From NCBI GenBank assembly GCA_025175895.1, contig CM046008.1, positions 22,213,255-22,277,254 on the forward strand: a stretch of 64,000 bases of DNA, written 5' to 3'. The notes below the pieces were generated by a model. It was not told where the DNA came from. It did no database searches and worked only from the letters and a program-made list of their open reading frames with translations. This document shows, piece by piece, positions 26,192-36,893 of the stretch. The number at the start of each line of letters is the position of its first letter. Position 1 is the first letter of the stretch. The position numbers and the translations under genes were made by a program. The stretch comes from Wurfbainia villosa. Its lineage: Eukaryota > Streptophyta > Magnoliopsida > Zingiberales > Zingiberaceae.

Positions 26192-28669
26192 TGTTAAATA
26201 CTGAAGATTTAAAATATTAGATTAAATGGCCAAAATTTCTAGAAAATAATCCTAGGGATTATTTTTGAGATTTTAGGAATTTTCAGAATTTTTGAATTTT
26301 TGGAATTAAAGGGGCTTGTCAGATAATTACGGAGATAGGAAAAATAGGCTTTTAAATGGCTGTTTGGTTTTAGTCTATTTCTATTTCCCTTTTATTTCTT
26401 TTCCCCCTCGACATTGTTTTCTTCTCCAGCGCGACTCCTTCCCATCGCGTAACCTCTTCTTCGCGGTGACCTTCTCTGCTCACCGCGCCGCGCCCTCTCC
26501 TGGTGGATCGCGCGACCTCGCCGTCGGATCTCTTTCCGTGGCCGTCTCGCCGCCCCGACACTCGACCCTCTTCCTTCACGGCGTCGCTCTCCTCACTTCA
26601 TCATTGGCCGCGCCTCTTCTCCGCAAGTTGGTGGCGTGCGTCTGCGCCTTCTGCGGATCGCTACAATCCTTGCGGTTTCTCTCTCGTGTCCGTTCTTCTT
26701 TCTCGCGCCAGCTGTCCCTCTGCAGTCGGTGCTCGCTGGCCTTCCACGAGCCCCTTTGCACGAGATGATCGTGGAATCTAGGTGGCAAAATTTAGGGATT
26801 TCGTAGGATGTTCTTCCAGGTGTAATTGGAACTAGATTAAACTTTTCTTTTTCTTGTGGTTGATTTCCGATTTCTAAGTTCAAGTGGTTGGGTGGAGTTT
26901 TCCTTCTTTAAGGGTAGCAGGTGTTGTGATGGTTGTGCGTTTAAATGTGAAAGTGAGGAACCAAGGATAGGAGGGTTGTTCGGTTGGAGTTAGAGGTGGT
27001 AGCTTGATCTATGAACAATCTTTGAGACACGTAAATTGAGATTATGGGATCTAATTTGGGAAAAGATTGGTTGATCGGAATTACCTAAATGGGTGAGCTT
27101 GATTGGTCGATTTAGGTTGATTAGGGTTATTCGGTTGGTCGGTATGGTTGGAGGATATGAGATTTTGGATTAATTGGTTATGGAAGGAATCGATTATGTA
27201 TTCGATTTGTGATGAAAGATATTTTGTGCTTAATAATAGTTATGCGTTATGCGAGTTTTCGATCACGAGGCGAGTCTCGGTCGATTGTCATTTGCATTCT
27301 TGCGGACATATATATTTTCTTTTAGATATAGTCAAGTTGATATGCTAGTTAGGATAGCTTGCAATAATTTTCATGTTTATATGCCTAGTATGCTTTTGGT
27401 GCCTACTTGATACATGCATATGATAGGTTATGATTATATCTTCTCTGTTTATTTGGATCATAGTACTTGGATTAGGGATATGTACATTGATTGTACATAT
27501 TATTCGGATAGATATTTTGAGTAGGATTTACATGCTTTAGTATCATGCACCATCTTGCATGATTGCATCTTTTGAATGAGTTCCATTATTGTTGAGCCCG
27601 CTGACTAGTTACATAGCTGCACACCTTTGCCACTCATGGGTTAGTGGTACATCGGGAGGGTGTGTGCGATTGCTCTGTCGAGCTCTCATTGAGTCCGCTC
27701 ATGGGTAGCGATGAGGCGTGGTAGCGGGCGAGGATCCCTCCTCTGGCCTATGACAGGGAGATGAGCTTAGCTCCCCACTATGTTTGAGGCGGGAGGATAG
27801 GTGTACTCAGCGGCATCCCTGTCCACTCCGGGAAGCGATGATGGCGAGTGCATTGTCATAGCCCTACCCACTCGGCTTCACCATTGCGTGTAGGCGGTTG
27901 GTAGCGTCGGGGTGACCATGTCATTAGCACGGCATGCATTTTGCCGCGGATTGCATTTTGTATTGTGTTTCTTTGCATTATTGTATTGATGCCTTGGATG
28001 TGCATATGATTGTCATGCATCTGAGATACATGTTTATATATGGTGATGACTTTATCTCTTATAGTAGGGCACATGCTCCTATATCGAGTAGGAGATTCGG
28101 TAGTCTGATCCTTTTGCATTTATTTCTTGCTTACCATATATATGAGGTATCTTGGCATGATTAGTATTATTAGCTATTTCTTACTATTCTTTGCATATCG
28201 ACTAGTATCGAGTTCTTTGAACTCACCCCGTTGATTTATATCTATTTCGGGATGAAGGTATCGGGAGAGTCATTTGCAAACCCCTCGTCGTGGAAGTGTA
28301 TTTGGTTATTTGTTTTTGGTTTTGGATATCTTGTTTAGAAGATATATTTAGGACTGGAATTGGATTTATGTACTCGTGGATTTTTTTGGGGTCCTTGTGG
28401 ACCATTGGTCGGATCTTATTTTGATTGGTTTGGTTGGGTATTCCTGCCCAGATGGCAGAAGGGGTAAGTCTAGTTGGTGTAGACTTTGGTTTTCCTAGAT
28501 TTGTTGGCCTGAGGCCTTATTATTATCTGCGTGTGTTGTGGTATGATTCCGGTCGTGTTGACCGATGTATAGTGGCCGTGTAGGCCTTGTATAAAAATTG
28601 GTATTGTCACCCGTACAAGGGAGATGCTGCCGGATTTTTGTCTGGCAGGGACTTCCTCGGGGCGTGACA
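26192..28669 (+). repeat. Gypsy LTR D (2478 bp), right end of array
   Basis: Begins TGTTAAATACTG, with more substitutions than A-C in its first 2 kb. Its last about 390 bp are essentially those of LTR A. It ends GGGGCGTGACA and is followed by the CTAGG duplication and Sirevirus DNA. The greater divergence of its left part suggests it is the original 3' LTR, or a LTR that escaped recent homogenisation. Confidence 0.87.
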
Positions 28670-28674
28670 CTAGG
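28670..28674 (+). repeat. Target site duplication CTAGG, right copy
   Basis: Matches 5050-5054 and directly follows the last base of LTR D. Confidence 0.85.
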
Positions 28675-29808
28675 CCCTCACGAGAGAGGCCTTGCTCGGA
28701 CCATCGTTCCCCTCGGAATATCATTTGCACACCTTTAGGACTCACGAGTTTGAACTCCTAAGCATTCGGTCCATAGATGGTCATTTCTTCTCCAATAATG
28801 CACCATATGTTAGAGAGATGGTTGAGCACTATAGACTCGATAAGTTAGTCTATTGCGATCACGAAATCAATGAAGACCTACTTGTCGAATTCTATAACAA
28901 CCTATAACCCACTGAAAATAGGCTTATCTATAAGTCGAGGGTAGCCAAAACTGATATCACTCTTATTGAAGCCTTATGGAGATCATTTCTAGGATGTAGA
29001 GAGTCCTCCTCTAACCTAGAATGCTATCCAACTCTTCCTGAAAATTTAGTAGGCTTTGACCTCAATTCCATCCACGAATCCTTATTTAGACATCCTAGAG
29101 ATGAAGGAGTTAATTTGGTGTCAGCCATGACACTAACGACTCCTAACAATATCCTATACAAAGTCATTGTCGGATGCATTTTGCCCATAGTCACCAAAGG
29201 ACAAGCCAAAGTTAGGCCACATCATTTATTGGCTCTCCACCTTCTCAAAAACCACCTTGATTTCAACATAGCTTTGAACATGTTTCTGTGCATTGTCCAT
29301 TTCTCCATTCCAATCAAGAAAAAGGTTTATATGCCTTTTGATCACATATTCACTTTCTGGTTAGAGTCCCTAGGCATAAACACATCCAGGAGAAAAGTGA
29401 GGGAGGAGAAAAGGCTGGACTATATCCATTGGAGAAATTTGTCTCTAGCCGACATGATTCACACCCCTACAGGAGAGATCCAGTGGAAGGATGGCCATCA
29501 AGTTGGAAAGCATATGAATCTTGAGGAAGAACCTGCTCTTCCTGCTGAAGAACCACACCACCCGGCTCCTAACCAAGATAAACACTTGACCACTATCACG
29601 GAGTAGCTATCTCAACTTCATGAAGCCCAAGAGACTTTTGTGAACACAATCACCATGACAATATCAGATTTCCATCTACAAACCAACCAGCGATTGACTC
29701 AAATCCAAGACACTCAAGATCAAATCCTTCGAGAGCAGATGGAAATAAAAAATATCTTGATCAATTGGACAAGTAGCTCGGAGGAACCTTCTACACCAGC
29801 CCCGACAA
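28670..29808 (+). pseudogene. Sirevirus envelope-like (plant transposon protein) ORF, right part
   Basis: Continuation of the ORF that starts near 5018. The first block reads TFRTHEFELLSIRSIDGHFF to about 28907. After a stop, the frame resumes and runs from about 29115 to 29606 with VGCILPIVTKGQAKVRPHHL and FDHIFTFWLESLGIN. A proline/glutamate-rich tail follows, then after another stop a Gln-rich segment (about 29640-29800). This layout, a globular part and a coiled-coil or low-complexity tail, is that of the envelope-like protein of Sireviruses, whose role is unproven. I see no clear signal peptide or membrane segment. It ends at a junction with minus-strand copia DNA near 29808. Confidence 0.7.
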
Positions 29809-30612
29809 ATAGAACAAACCACCTTTCGTTCCTCTAGGATAGCCAACGAACATGCACACTTCTGTACGAGGTTCCAACTTACCAGCATCTGCCTTCAGCA
29901 CATGTGTTGGACTCCCCCAAATCCGAATATGTCTTAGACTAGACTTTCGCCCAGTCCACAATTCTATGGGAGTAGAAGGCACTGATTTAGATGATACCAA
30001 GTTCAGAATATACATTGTCGTATCTAGAGCATATCCCTAGAACGAATCTAGCAACTCAGAATAACTCATCATCGATCTAACCATCTCCATAAGAGTCCTA
30101 TTCCTTCGCTCTACTACACCATTCTGCTGGGGTGTGCCAGGTGCAGACAATTGGGATTGAATCCCAACCTCTGATAAGTAATTCATAAAATCTCCCAAGA
30201 GGTACTCACCACCACGATCAGATCGTAGTGTCTTGATACTTTTACCTTGACGTTTCTCCACATCAACCTTGAATTCTTTGAACTTGTCAAAGCATTCAGA
30301 CTTGCGGCGCATCAAGTAAATGTATCCATATCTCGAATAATTGTCTATAAAAGAGACGAAATACTTAAAACCACCTCTAGCCTAGATAGACATAGGACCA
30401 CACAAATCAGAATGAACCAATTCCAACACATCTTTGGCTCTATACCCCTTGGCCTTAAAAGACCTCTTGGTCATTTTACCCTCCAAGCAAGATTCGCAGG
30501 TTGGGAAATCTTCCACCACTAATGAACCCAGAGGTCCATCAACTATCAACCTTTGAATTCTGCTTAGGTTAATATGACCAAGTCTTAGATGCCAAAGATA
30601 TGTTTGGTTCAT
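29808..30612 (-). pseudogene. Copia integrase, element a
   Basis: The zinc domain is at 30612-30460: LWHLRLGHINLSR and later CESCLEGKM. VHSDLCGPM carries the first catalytic Asp. The core continues at 30315-30037 with KTLRSDRGGEY (second Asp) and QQNGVVERRNRTL (Glu). The C-terminal part at 30015-29808 has ELWTGRKSSLRHIRIWG and LEPRTEVCMFVGYPRGTKG. Stops lie near 30380 and 30036, so it is split into three open pieces. The reading stops abruptly after GGLFY at the junction. Confidence 0.82.
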
Positions 30613-30666
30613 CTTCGAAGGTTCTTTTCTCTTATTGGAATTAGAAGATAAGTTATTAACTTCTAT

Positions 30667-31260
30667 TTACATCGTGGGAGCTTTTGGTTCTAGTGTATAT
30701 AAATTTCCTATCAATGCACCCAAACAAATAATCTCCCTATTCCTTTTTATAACAACTCTGTCATTAAAAGAAATAGAATATCCATCCATAAACAATTTAG
30801 AAACCAAAATTACATTCTTTCTAAATAAATGTACATAAAGGCAATTCTTAAGAACCAAAACTTTATTTTTCTCAAAAGATAAATAAACGTCTCCCACTGC
30901 AATAGCCGCCACCTTCATGACATCGTCCAAGTATATGGTAATCTCCCCCTCAGCCAGTTGTCTGGTTTCTTGGAACCCCTGCAAAGTATTGTAAACATGA
31001 TCAGTGACTCTCGTATATACACACCAGGTGCCGGTAGATAACACCGCTAAACATGTTTCAACTACTAGACCAAAAGATATACCTTTGTTCTGCTTGCGGT
31101 TGGGGTAGTCCTTCTTCCAGTGTCTAGTCTGCTTACAAGTGAAGCACTTGCCTTTCGGCTTCTTCACTCCTCCCTGAGTTCCTCCCACCGCCTTTGCCTC
31201 AGCTTGTTTCTTCTTCTTCTTGCCTTTCGGCTTAGAAGTAGAAACCTTTTGGGCAACCAT
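30667..31260 (-). pseudogene. Copia nucleocapsid knuckle and protease, element a
   Basis: A basic lysine-rich stretch (about residues 10-35) is followed by a zinc knuckle, CFTCKQTRHWKKDYP. The last of its four ligands, normally Cys, is Tyr here, so metal binding is probably lost. The protease follows with a damaged active site (about residues 75-95; Asp-Thr-Gly is not intact), then a conserved NCLYVHLFRKNVILVSKLF segment. The frame is open for nearly 200 codons, yet these substitutions show decay. The adjoining gag lies at 31359-31913. Confidence 0.72.
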
Positions 31261-31358
31261 GGCTTATGCCTGAGCACTCTGACAAAATAGCCCCTTTGGC
31301 GCCTGGAGTTATGTCAGAAGCTCCGCCAACGAATACAACCTCTTGTTCATGTTGTAGT

Positions 31359-31913
31359 TCAGACAAAACTACTCAAAACTCCTAGGTAGAGACTGGAGAA
31401 TGATATCGACCTGGGTTCCCCATCGATCTCAGCTCCAAGGACTTCTAGCTCATTTAAATGAGCCATCATCTTGAGAACATGATCCCTCATGGGTGTTCCC
31501 TCGATCATGGTGGTCGTCATCAAGTTCCTCATGGCTTCCTGCCTAGCAGCTCGATTCTGGTGTCCAAAAAGAACTTTGAGATTGAGCATCATGTCATAAG
31601 CAGTGGGCATGGCTTGATGCTGATGTTGCAGTACATTTGACATAGATGCCAAAATGTAACACCGCGCCATCTCATCGGCCCTGATCCACTTCTTATAACT
31701 CTCTTTCTCCTTTTCTCCAGAATCATCCGCAGGCTTAGAAGGGCACTCTTCGAGGAGTACATATTTGTATTCCTCAGCAGTCAAGACAATGTCAAGATTC
31801 CTCTTCCAATCAACATAGTTGGGTCCAGTAAGTTTATTTTCTTTCAGTATCACAACAAGTGGATTGAAAGTCATTTTGAAAGAAAACCTAAGAATCACAT
31901 AGATCAAAAACAT
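31359..31913 (-). pseudogene. gag: Copia gag N-terminal part, element a
   Basis: A gag polypeptide of the UBN2/retrotran_gag type. It begins near 31880 at MTFNPLVVILKENKLTGPNY; the upstream in-frame ATG is less likely because copia gags usually start MT/MS followed by this motif. It contains WKRNLDIVLTAEEYKYVL, a conserved AYDMMLNLKVLFGHQNRAAR and HVLKMMAHLNELE. It ends prematurely after GEPRSISFSS because of a frameshift near 31390, well before the zinc knuckle. Confidence 0.8.
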
Positions 31914-32920
31914 TAAATTTCAAAAAATTATTGATTCCTCAAACAATAAAATTTTAAAATCAACCAACACATCAAACCACCAAAAATATCGTATGCCACG
32001 ATAGTGTGGACGTATATGAATTCTACATTTGTAAGAGAAGGTTTTACCCATTAATTTTACTATCTTGTCAACCTAACTTTTTGACAAGTAAAATTAATAG
32101 TTGGTTCCTTTTCGGCCTACAAATAAAAGCAGTGACTCCGATGGGGAGGATACTTATATTTGCATCTAAGTGTTCACCATTACTCGGTACCAAGGTAATT
32201 ATCTCGGGTTATGTGCCTTCCGATGGGGAAGTACACACGCTTCTTAATAATTTCCAATAACCATATTTGACCTTGTGATCCGCAAACAAATTCATCCGAT
32301 GGGGAGGAAGGCACACAGAGCCGACGCGCAAGTTTGTTTGCATCACATGTCAAATCGTAATAGAGGTCATGGGAATTTTTATAAAAATATCCCTCTCCCA
32401 CTTAGTAATTTGAAATTGAGGAATTTTCTAGCCTACGACATGCATATCAAACAATAAGCAATAAATATGAAAAATAAATATTTTTCAACTATTATGGCTT
32501 TTGTCTTCAATATGTCTCCCATCGTATTACCATCTCGTCCGCTCCTCCCTACGCCATGGACAAGCCATCCGGAGATCTGAGCTGAGAAAAACTATTTTAA
32601 TTTACATCCATCGATCCTATACTCCATGAGGGAGTGTACATGAAATCTAGATCGAAAGTAAACTAAAATAAAAGGAGTGGCTAAACAATGCCGTATCTAA
32701 TTACAAAAATTAAATACTAGCCTCGTCAACCCCGAGGATTCAACAAAATATACAATTACACACATACAATCACATACACACATATGGCCATAATAGTTGG
32801 ATCCTATGCCTGCAACCAAAAAGTTAACCTACGCACATCCTACTATTATCCGGAACATATAATATATGAAAAGTGCATAAAAGTAACCGAATCCTAAACA
32901 CACAAAACCGAAAACCATGG
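31914..32920 (-). other. Leader of element a between primer site and gag
   Basis: About 1 kb with no gene. The motif CCGATGGGGA occurs three times (about 32138, 32221, 32298), each 76-83 bp apart, a degenerate tandem repeat. The rest shows no recognised structure. Confidence 0.5.
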
Positions 32921-32932
32921 CCTGATACCACT
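32919..32932 (-). other. Primer binding site of element a
   Basis: On the minus strand TGGTATCAGGCC follows the LTR end by 2 bp. It differs from TGGTATCAGAGC by one base and is a common copia variant. Confidence 0.7.
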
Positions 32933-33731
32933 TGAAGGTAGGAAACTTCGCTTCCCACTTCAACTCGGTCGCTTGTTCATGGCGATCCCTTCTACGTCCC
33001 CTGATAAAAAAATTTATCCTTGACAAGAGGGATTACCCAAGCTCCCATTTCATCATCATGCTATTCGATTAGAGTGGTTACTTGAACAAACTTATTGTTC
33101 AAGCAACCAACCTCTATTCTACGATTAGCCGCGGAATAGACGATGTACAGATTACTGACTTTTGTGTTTGTATTCTGGGTCCAAGTTAATTTAGCCATAA
33201 AAACAGAATACACAACATGTATATGATTGAAAAATAGACATGTCACGAAAGAATATAAAACAACATTTATACCTCTCGATCTTCTATTGTATGTCCTTCC
33301 TCCTTTTGGACATCGTGTGGGCGACGATCTTCCAAAAGTCGAAGCTCCTAGATCACCAATCTTTCTTCCTTGCTCGCTCCGAACAAGAGGAAGTATAGAA
33401 ACAAAGCACTTCTCCTTCTTTCAACCAACCACCAAGCTCCAAGCTTGGTGCTTGCCGCCGGCCAAGAAGGAGAACAAGGAGATGAAAAAGAGGGCCGGCC
33501 AAAAGCTCCAAAGGGAAGACCCTAAGCTCCAGCCAAGGATTAAGGGAAGAACGTTGGACGCCGGAAAAACCAAGGAGAGAAGAGGGAAGAAGGGCGCCGA
33601 CCACCTAAGGAAGAAGAAGAAGGAAAAACTTTCCTTAATTGTGGCCGCCCAAAACCCTAAGCCTCCCTTGCCGCCCAAAACCCTAGCCCCTCTTCCTCTT
33701 GATTCTTCTTGCCGCCCACCCTAGCCTCTCC

Positions 33732-33738
33732 TTTTATA
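33732..33738 (-). promoter_or_regulatory. TATA box in LTR a
   Basis: TATAAAA on the minus strand inside the LTR, in the expected upstream position for element transcription. The related LTR has TATAAATA at 48496-48503. Confidence 0.45.
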
Positions 33739-33756
33739 GAGTTAGGGATAAGCCTT

Positions 33757-33890
33757 GTTTTAATCTCCACCATTGGTTCTAGGGATTTAATCTCAACCGT
33801 CGGATCTAGAGATTTAATTTCAACCGTCGGATCTAGAGATTTAATCTCTACCGTTGGATCTAGAGTTTTGTTTTCATCCATTGGATCTAG
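33757..33890 (-). repeat. 27-bp tandem repeat inside LTR a
   Basis: About five copies of a 27-bp unit containing CAACCGTCGGATCTAGA. Because 27 is a multiple of three it makes an artificial repetitive open frame on both strands. The related LTR at 47433-48838 carries the same unit at about 48520-48655. Confidence 0.8.
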
Positions 33891-34265
33891 GCTTCATAAG
33901 GTTTTAATAGGCTACAATAGGGACCATGAGGAGGAGTTGGATCTTGGCCACCTAATGGATCAAGCCCACATAAATTCCGATCCATTAATGATAATCCATT
34001 CGACCAATGGATCAAGCCCACATAAAGTCAAATCACACTACAACCATACCAATGGTTTGTCCAAAGCCATCTAGGTTGTGAGCCTTTACTTATACTTTAC
34101 AAGGAATCGATAACATGATCTCCCGTGTGACACTACACACCATGTTATCTACAATGTAATGTATTAGACAATATGCATAAATATTCAAACAATGATCATG
34201 TGATTCTTATTTCAAAAATAAAGATGTTCATACAAAAGATGAATTTTTCAGTATACATCCCAACA

Positions 34266-34671
34266 ACCTCCTCTCCAACAAGTGGTCACAACTGTTGTTA
34301 ATCTTCTTCTTGCAAGCGCTACAACTTCATCTTCATCGCAAGAAGTTGAACAACAATCTGTAACCTGTTTTAACTTCTTAGCTTACTGTTCTTGATTATC
34401 TTCATTGCATTGTAAGCTTGTAAGAGGCGAAGTTTTTCACCTCCGGAAACATTCCGATCCATTCATAGCAGACTTTCCTTTTGAGATGCCCGTGGAGTAG
34501 GAACTACTGAGTTCCGAACCACGTAAATACCTACGTATTGGTTGTGTTTGTGCTCTTTGCTTTCCTTTCTATTTTCGCAGTGTAATCCGCTTTTTTGTAG
34601 TGAAATTTGAGTTAGATTTTTTCAACTCGCTATTCATCCCCCTCCAGCGAGCCTTGATCCCAACAATCTTT
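34266..34671 (+). repeat. Fragment of an unrelated copia LTR (3' part)
   Basis: About 400 bp ending in TTGATCCCAACA, preceded by TATTCATCCCCCTCCAGCG, a style of ending common to copia LTRs. It is squeezed between LTR a and a broken family d gag. I cannot locate its start. Confidence 0.5.
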
Positions 34672-34895
34672 TCATGGCATTCATCCATTGATCGTAATCC
34701 AACGGTTCACCCACTTCATTAGTAGGAAGTGTGAATCTGGTTTGGATTACGATCCACATCTCGATTTGGGTCTTTAGGAAGCACTCCATTTGACCCTTCC
34801 AGTAACAGAAGTCGTCTCGGTTGTAAAACGGAGTTCAGACGGTGCTAAACCCTTCGCTTCGAGATGGGCCATTTATATGAAAAGAGAGAACCTCA
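34672..34895 (-). pseudogene. gag: Copia family d gag fragment, minus copy
   Basis: The first roughly 70 codons of a copia gag, reading from about 34890 downward: a LFYNR.DDFCYWKGQMEC-like motif, then FLKTQIEMWIVIQTRFT. It is cut off at 34672 by an LTR fragment. The plus-strand relative is at 39390-39843. Confidence 0.6.
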
Positions 34896-35133
34896 TAAAA
34901 AAAACAACACAAATGTACCAAGACTCTCGTCTTGGATTACTAGTGTGGGAGAACGAATTTAAATGAAATAAGCGCTAGAGGGGGGGGGGGTGAATAGCAC
35001 ACAAACACTTTTCGTTCGTTCGTAGATTCGATAAGCAAGAAGAGTAAAGTGCAGCGAAAAATAAAACAAGACAAACGTTTCGAAAGCACTTGGAGAGCTT
35101 TGGAATCATGAAAAAGGAGTGCAATGACCCTTC

Positions 35134-35140
35134 TTTTATA
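35134..35140 (-). promoter_or_regulatory. TATA box in family d LTR, minus copy
   Basis: TATAAAA on the minus strand inside the LTR, at the same relative place as 38646 and 45730 in the two related LTRs. Confidence 0.5.
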
Positions 35141-36278
35141 GCCCTAGAACCCCCTCAACATTCAAGATGGAGATCCTATCATCAAAGCCACCTCACCCTT
35201 GAAGAAAGGGATGAGTTTTGACTCTCCTCGAAGCTGTAATTCAAACAGCAGTTGAACTGGCTGATTGAACTGGCTCGGTTGAATGGGTCGATTAAACTAA
35301 GGGCAAGGATTTTCAACTACATCAAGAGTTAGCTCAAAAATGACATTGAAATAAGTGTTTTCGACGGCTACCAATCTTCCGATCTCGACTTAGACCTTCC
35401 AAGGGAAGTCTTAGTCGGATCGTCGCCTAAGGACGTCCCCATACGGAGGACATGACCTTACTTATACTCACTCACATGAGCTTACCTCAACCTTTACCTT
35501 TGAAGATTTTCTTCCGATCTCCACCTGATTTCTTTAGCTCCCTTCGAAGTCCTCCCAGTGTTGCCCGACCACCACGGTTCCCTTTGGGTGTCGCTGACCT
35601 TTAGTTTAGCATTCCTGCACACTTGATTCATCTTGTGAGATAATAATATGGGCTTAACTTTGTGTCTTTGCCATAATCAAAACATAAGTTCGACTATCTG
35701 GTCCCCCTGCACCAACAGTTATTCCGTAGGAGCGGATCTCAGGAATGAAACAATATTAGTAGAACCCTAGGTTTAATAACTCAGACATGCTCATTGGTAT
35801 ATGTTTATCCATTTACTGTAGAGATTGTAGAAATAGTATAATTTAGATGAGGTTATTCCTTAAGAGGGAATCTCAGGAATGAAACGACACTAATAGAACC
35901 CTAGGTGTTGGAACCCTAGGCCTAATAACTTGAACGTGCTTATTGGTGGATGCTACTGGGGAATGCCTATTTATTTATAGTTTCGGTTGATATGGTGATC
36001 GGACTAGTAGAGGTTGTATGATTAAGATGAGATTAATCCTAGAGGGTATATAACATTGTTCATATTTCGACTGCCAACTATATCTCCCATTCGTGGTTGA
36101 GAGAGAGTTTGTAGTAGAGTCTCCCTATGGTTGCTTTGTATATCTGTGGTCAATCATGTTTCCCATTCATGGTTGAGATAATCACCGTAAAGTTATACTC
36201 TTGTGTTATCTGTTTGGAGTTAGTGATAATTGGATTCGTATGTCGTATATAGCAAGATAGCTTCCTTACATCTTAAGT

Positions 36279-36893
36279 ACCCACGAGACCTGTTGTAGCA
36301 TGCATGATTGAACTGGTAGAAATGGTATAATCTAGGCTTAATTGTCTCGTCGTATTTATGAGTAGATTTATGATCCTTATCGACCTTGGCAGACATTTCA
36401 TATTAGAGGTGTTGAAACCCTTGCTTGACCGCCTCGATGGGCTTATTAGTAGATTGACGATCTTTATCGACTTTGATCGACGTTCCATGCTAGATGTGTT
36501 GGATAACCCTAGGCTTAACAACCTAGGATAATCGACTGCCCATGAGACCCATTCGTGGTAGCATGCTATTGCGTGCAGTCGATAACTAGATAGTTATATA
36601 CCCTGATTGTCCACGAGACCCATTCTTGGTAGCATGTAGTTGTGTGCAGCCAGTAGCTAGATAGCTATATACTCTGTCTGCCCATGAGTCCCATTCGTGG
36701 TAGCATGTCATTGCCCGCAGACATTGAGTCTTTATATTGTTTGTCTACCCACGAGTCCCGTTCGTGGTAGCATGTAGTTACGCGTAGACAGTGCTTTGTA
36801 TATTGCTTGTTGGCCCACGAGTCCCATTCGTGGTAGCTCGCAGATAGAGTCCCTTTGTATTACCTCGAGAGGCACGAGGCTTTGTCACGGTAT
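36279..36893 (+). repeat. Hairpin-motif repeat cluster in gypsy leader
   Basis: At least seven copies of CCCACGAGnCCCATTCGTGG followed by TAGCATG (about 36279, 36537, 36609, 36680, 36748, 36811, 36868). Six of them are spaced 56-72 bp apart. CCACGA and TCGTGG can pair as a 6-bp stem with a 7-base loop, although some copies have mismatches. Relatives occur in units A-C, for example 8748, 9260, 9319 and 9370. Confidence 0.7.

Larger units (their letters stand above)
5055..28669 (+). mobile_element. Tandem gypsy array: LTR-internal-LTR-internal-LTR-internal-LTR
   Basis: Four LTRs start at 5055, 12184, 19218 and 26192, giving periods of 7129, 7034 and 6974 bp. Three internal regions of about 4.5-4.6 kb lie between them, each ending in the polypurine tract GTGGGGGAGAA. 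The outer ends carry a CTAGG duplication. Protein relics (gag start, RT, RNase H, integrase) place it in the Ty3/gypsy Del/Tekay group. Such arrays usually arise by unequal recombination between the LTRs of one insertion. All coding capacity is lost. AT-rich parts of the units are nearly identical, while GC-rich parts differ by many small indels. Confidence 0.88.
29808..34265 (-). mobile_element. Minus-strand copia element a, 3'-truncated
   Basis: Reading from 34265 downward: 5' LTR (34265-32933), primer binding site, about 1-kb leader, gag, protease, pre-integrase and integrase. It breaks off near 29808 within the integrase C-terminal region, at GGLFY. RT, RNase H and the 3' LTR are missing. 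The break abuts the Sirevirus envelope-like ORF, so a deletion probably followed insertion. Because the 3' end is missing, no target duplication can be tested. Confidence 0.8.
32933..34265 (-). repeat. 5' LTR of copia element a (1333 bp)
   Basis: On the minus strand it begins TGTTGGGATGTATAC and ends CTACCTTCA, directly before the primer site. A TATA-like element and an internal 27-bp repeat lie inside. It is related to the LTR at 47433-48838 over most of its length, although the two start differently. Confidence 0.8.
34672..35717 (-). mobile_element. Minus-strand 5' end of copia family d
   Basis: On the minus strand an LTR begins at 35717 (TGTTGGTGCAGG) and runs to about 34960, with a C-rich ending seen here as a 12-G run at 34981-34992. 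A gag start follows and ends at 34672. It matches, in inverted orientation, the LTR and gag at 38037-39560. Around 34935-34960 the primer site is gone. Confidence 0.75.

Noticed and set aside
33227..33724. 165-codon plus-strand open frame
   Set aside because: It is inside LTR a on the strand opposite to element transcription and is Lys/Pro-rich, with no domain.
36279..36893. CRISPR-like array (repeats at regular spacing)
   Set aside because: The repeats are imperfect, the spacers are themselves related, there are no cas genes and the setting is a plant genome.
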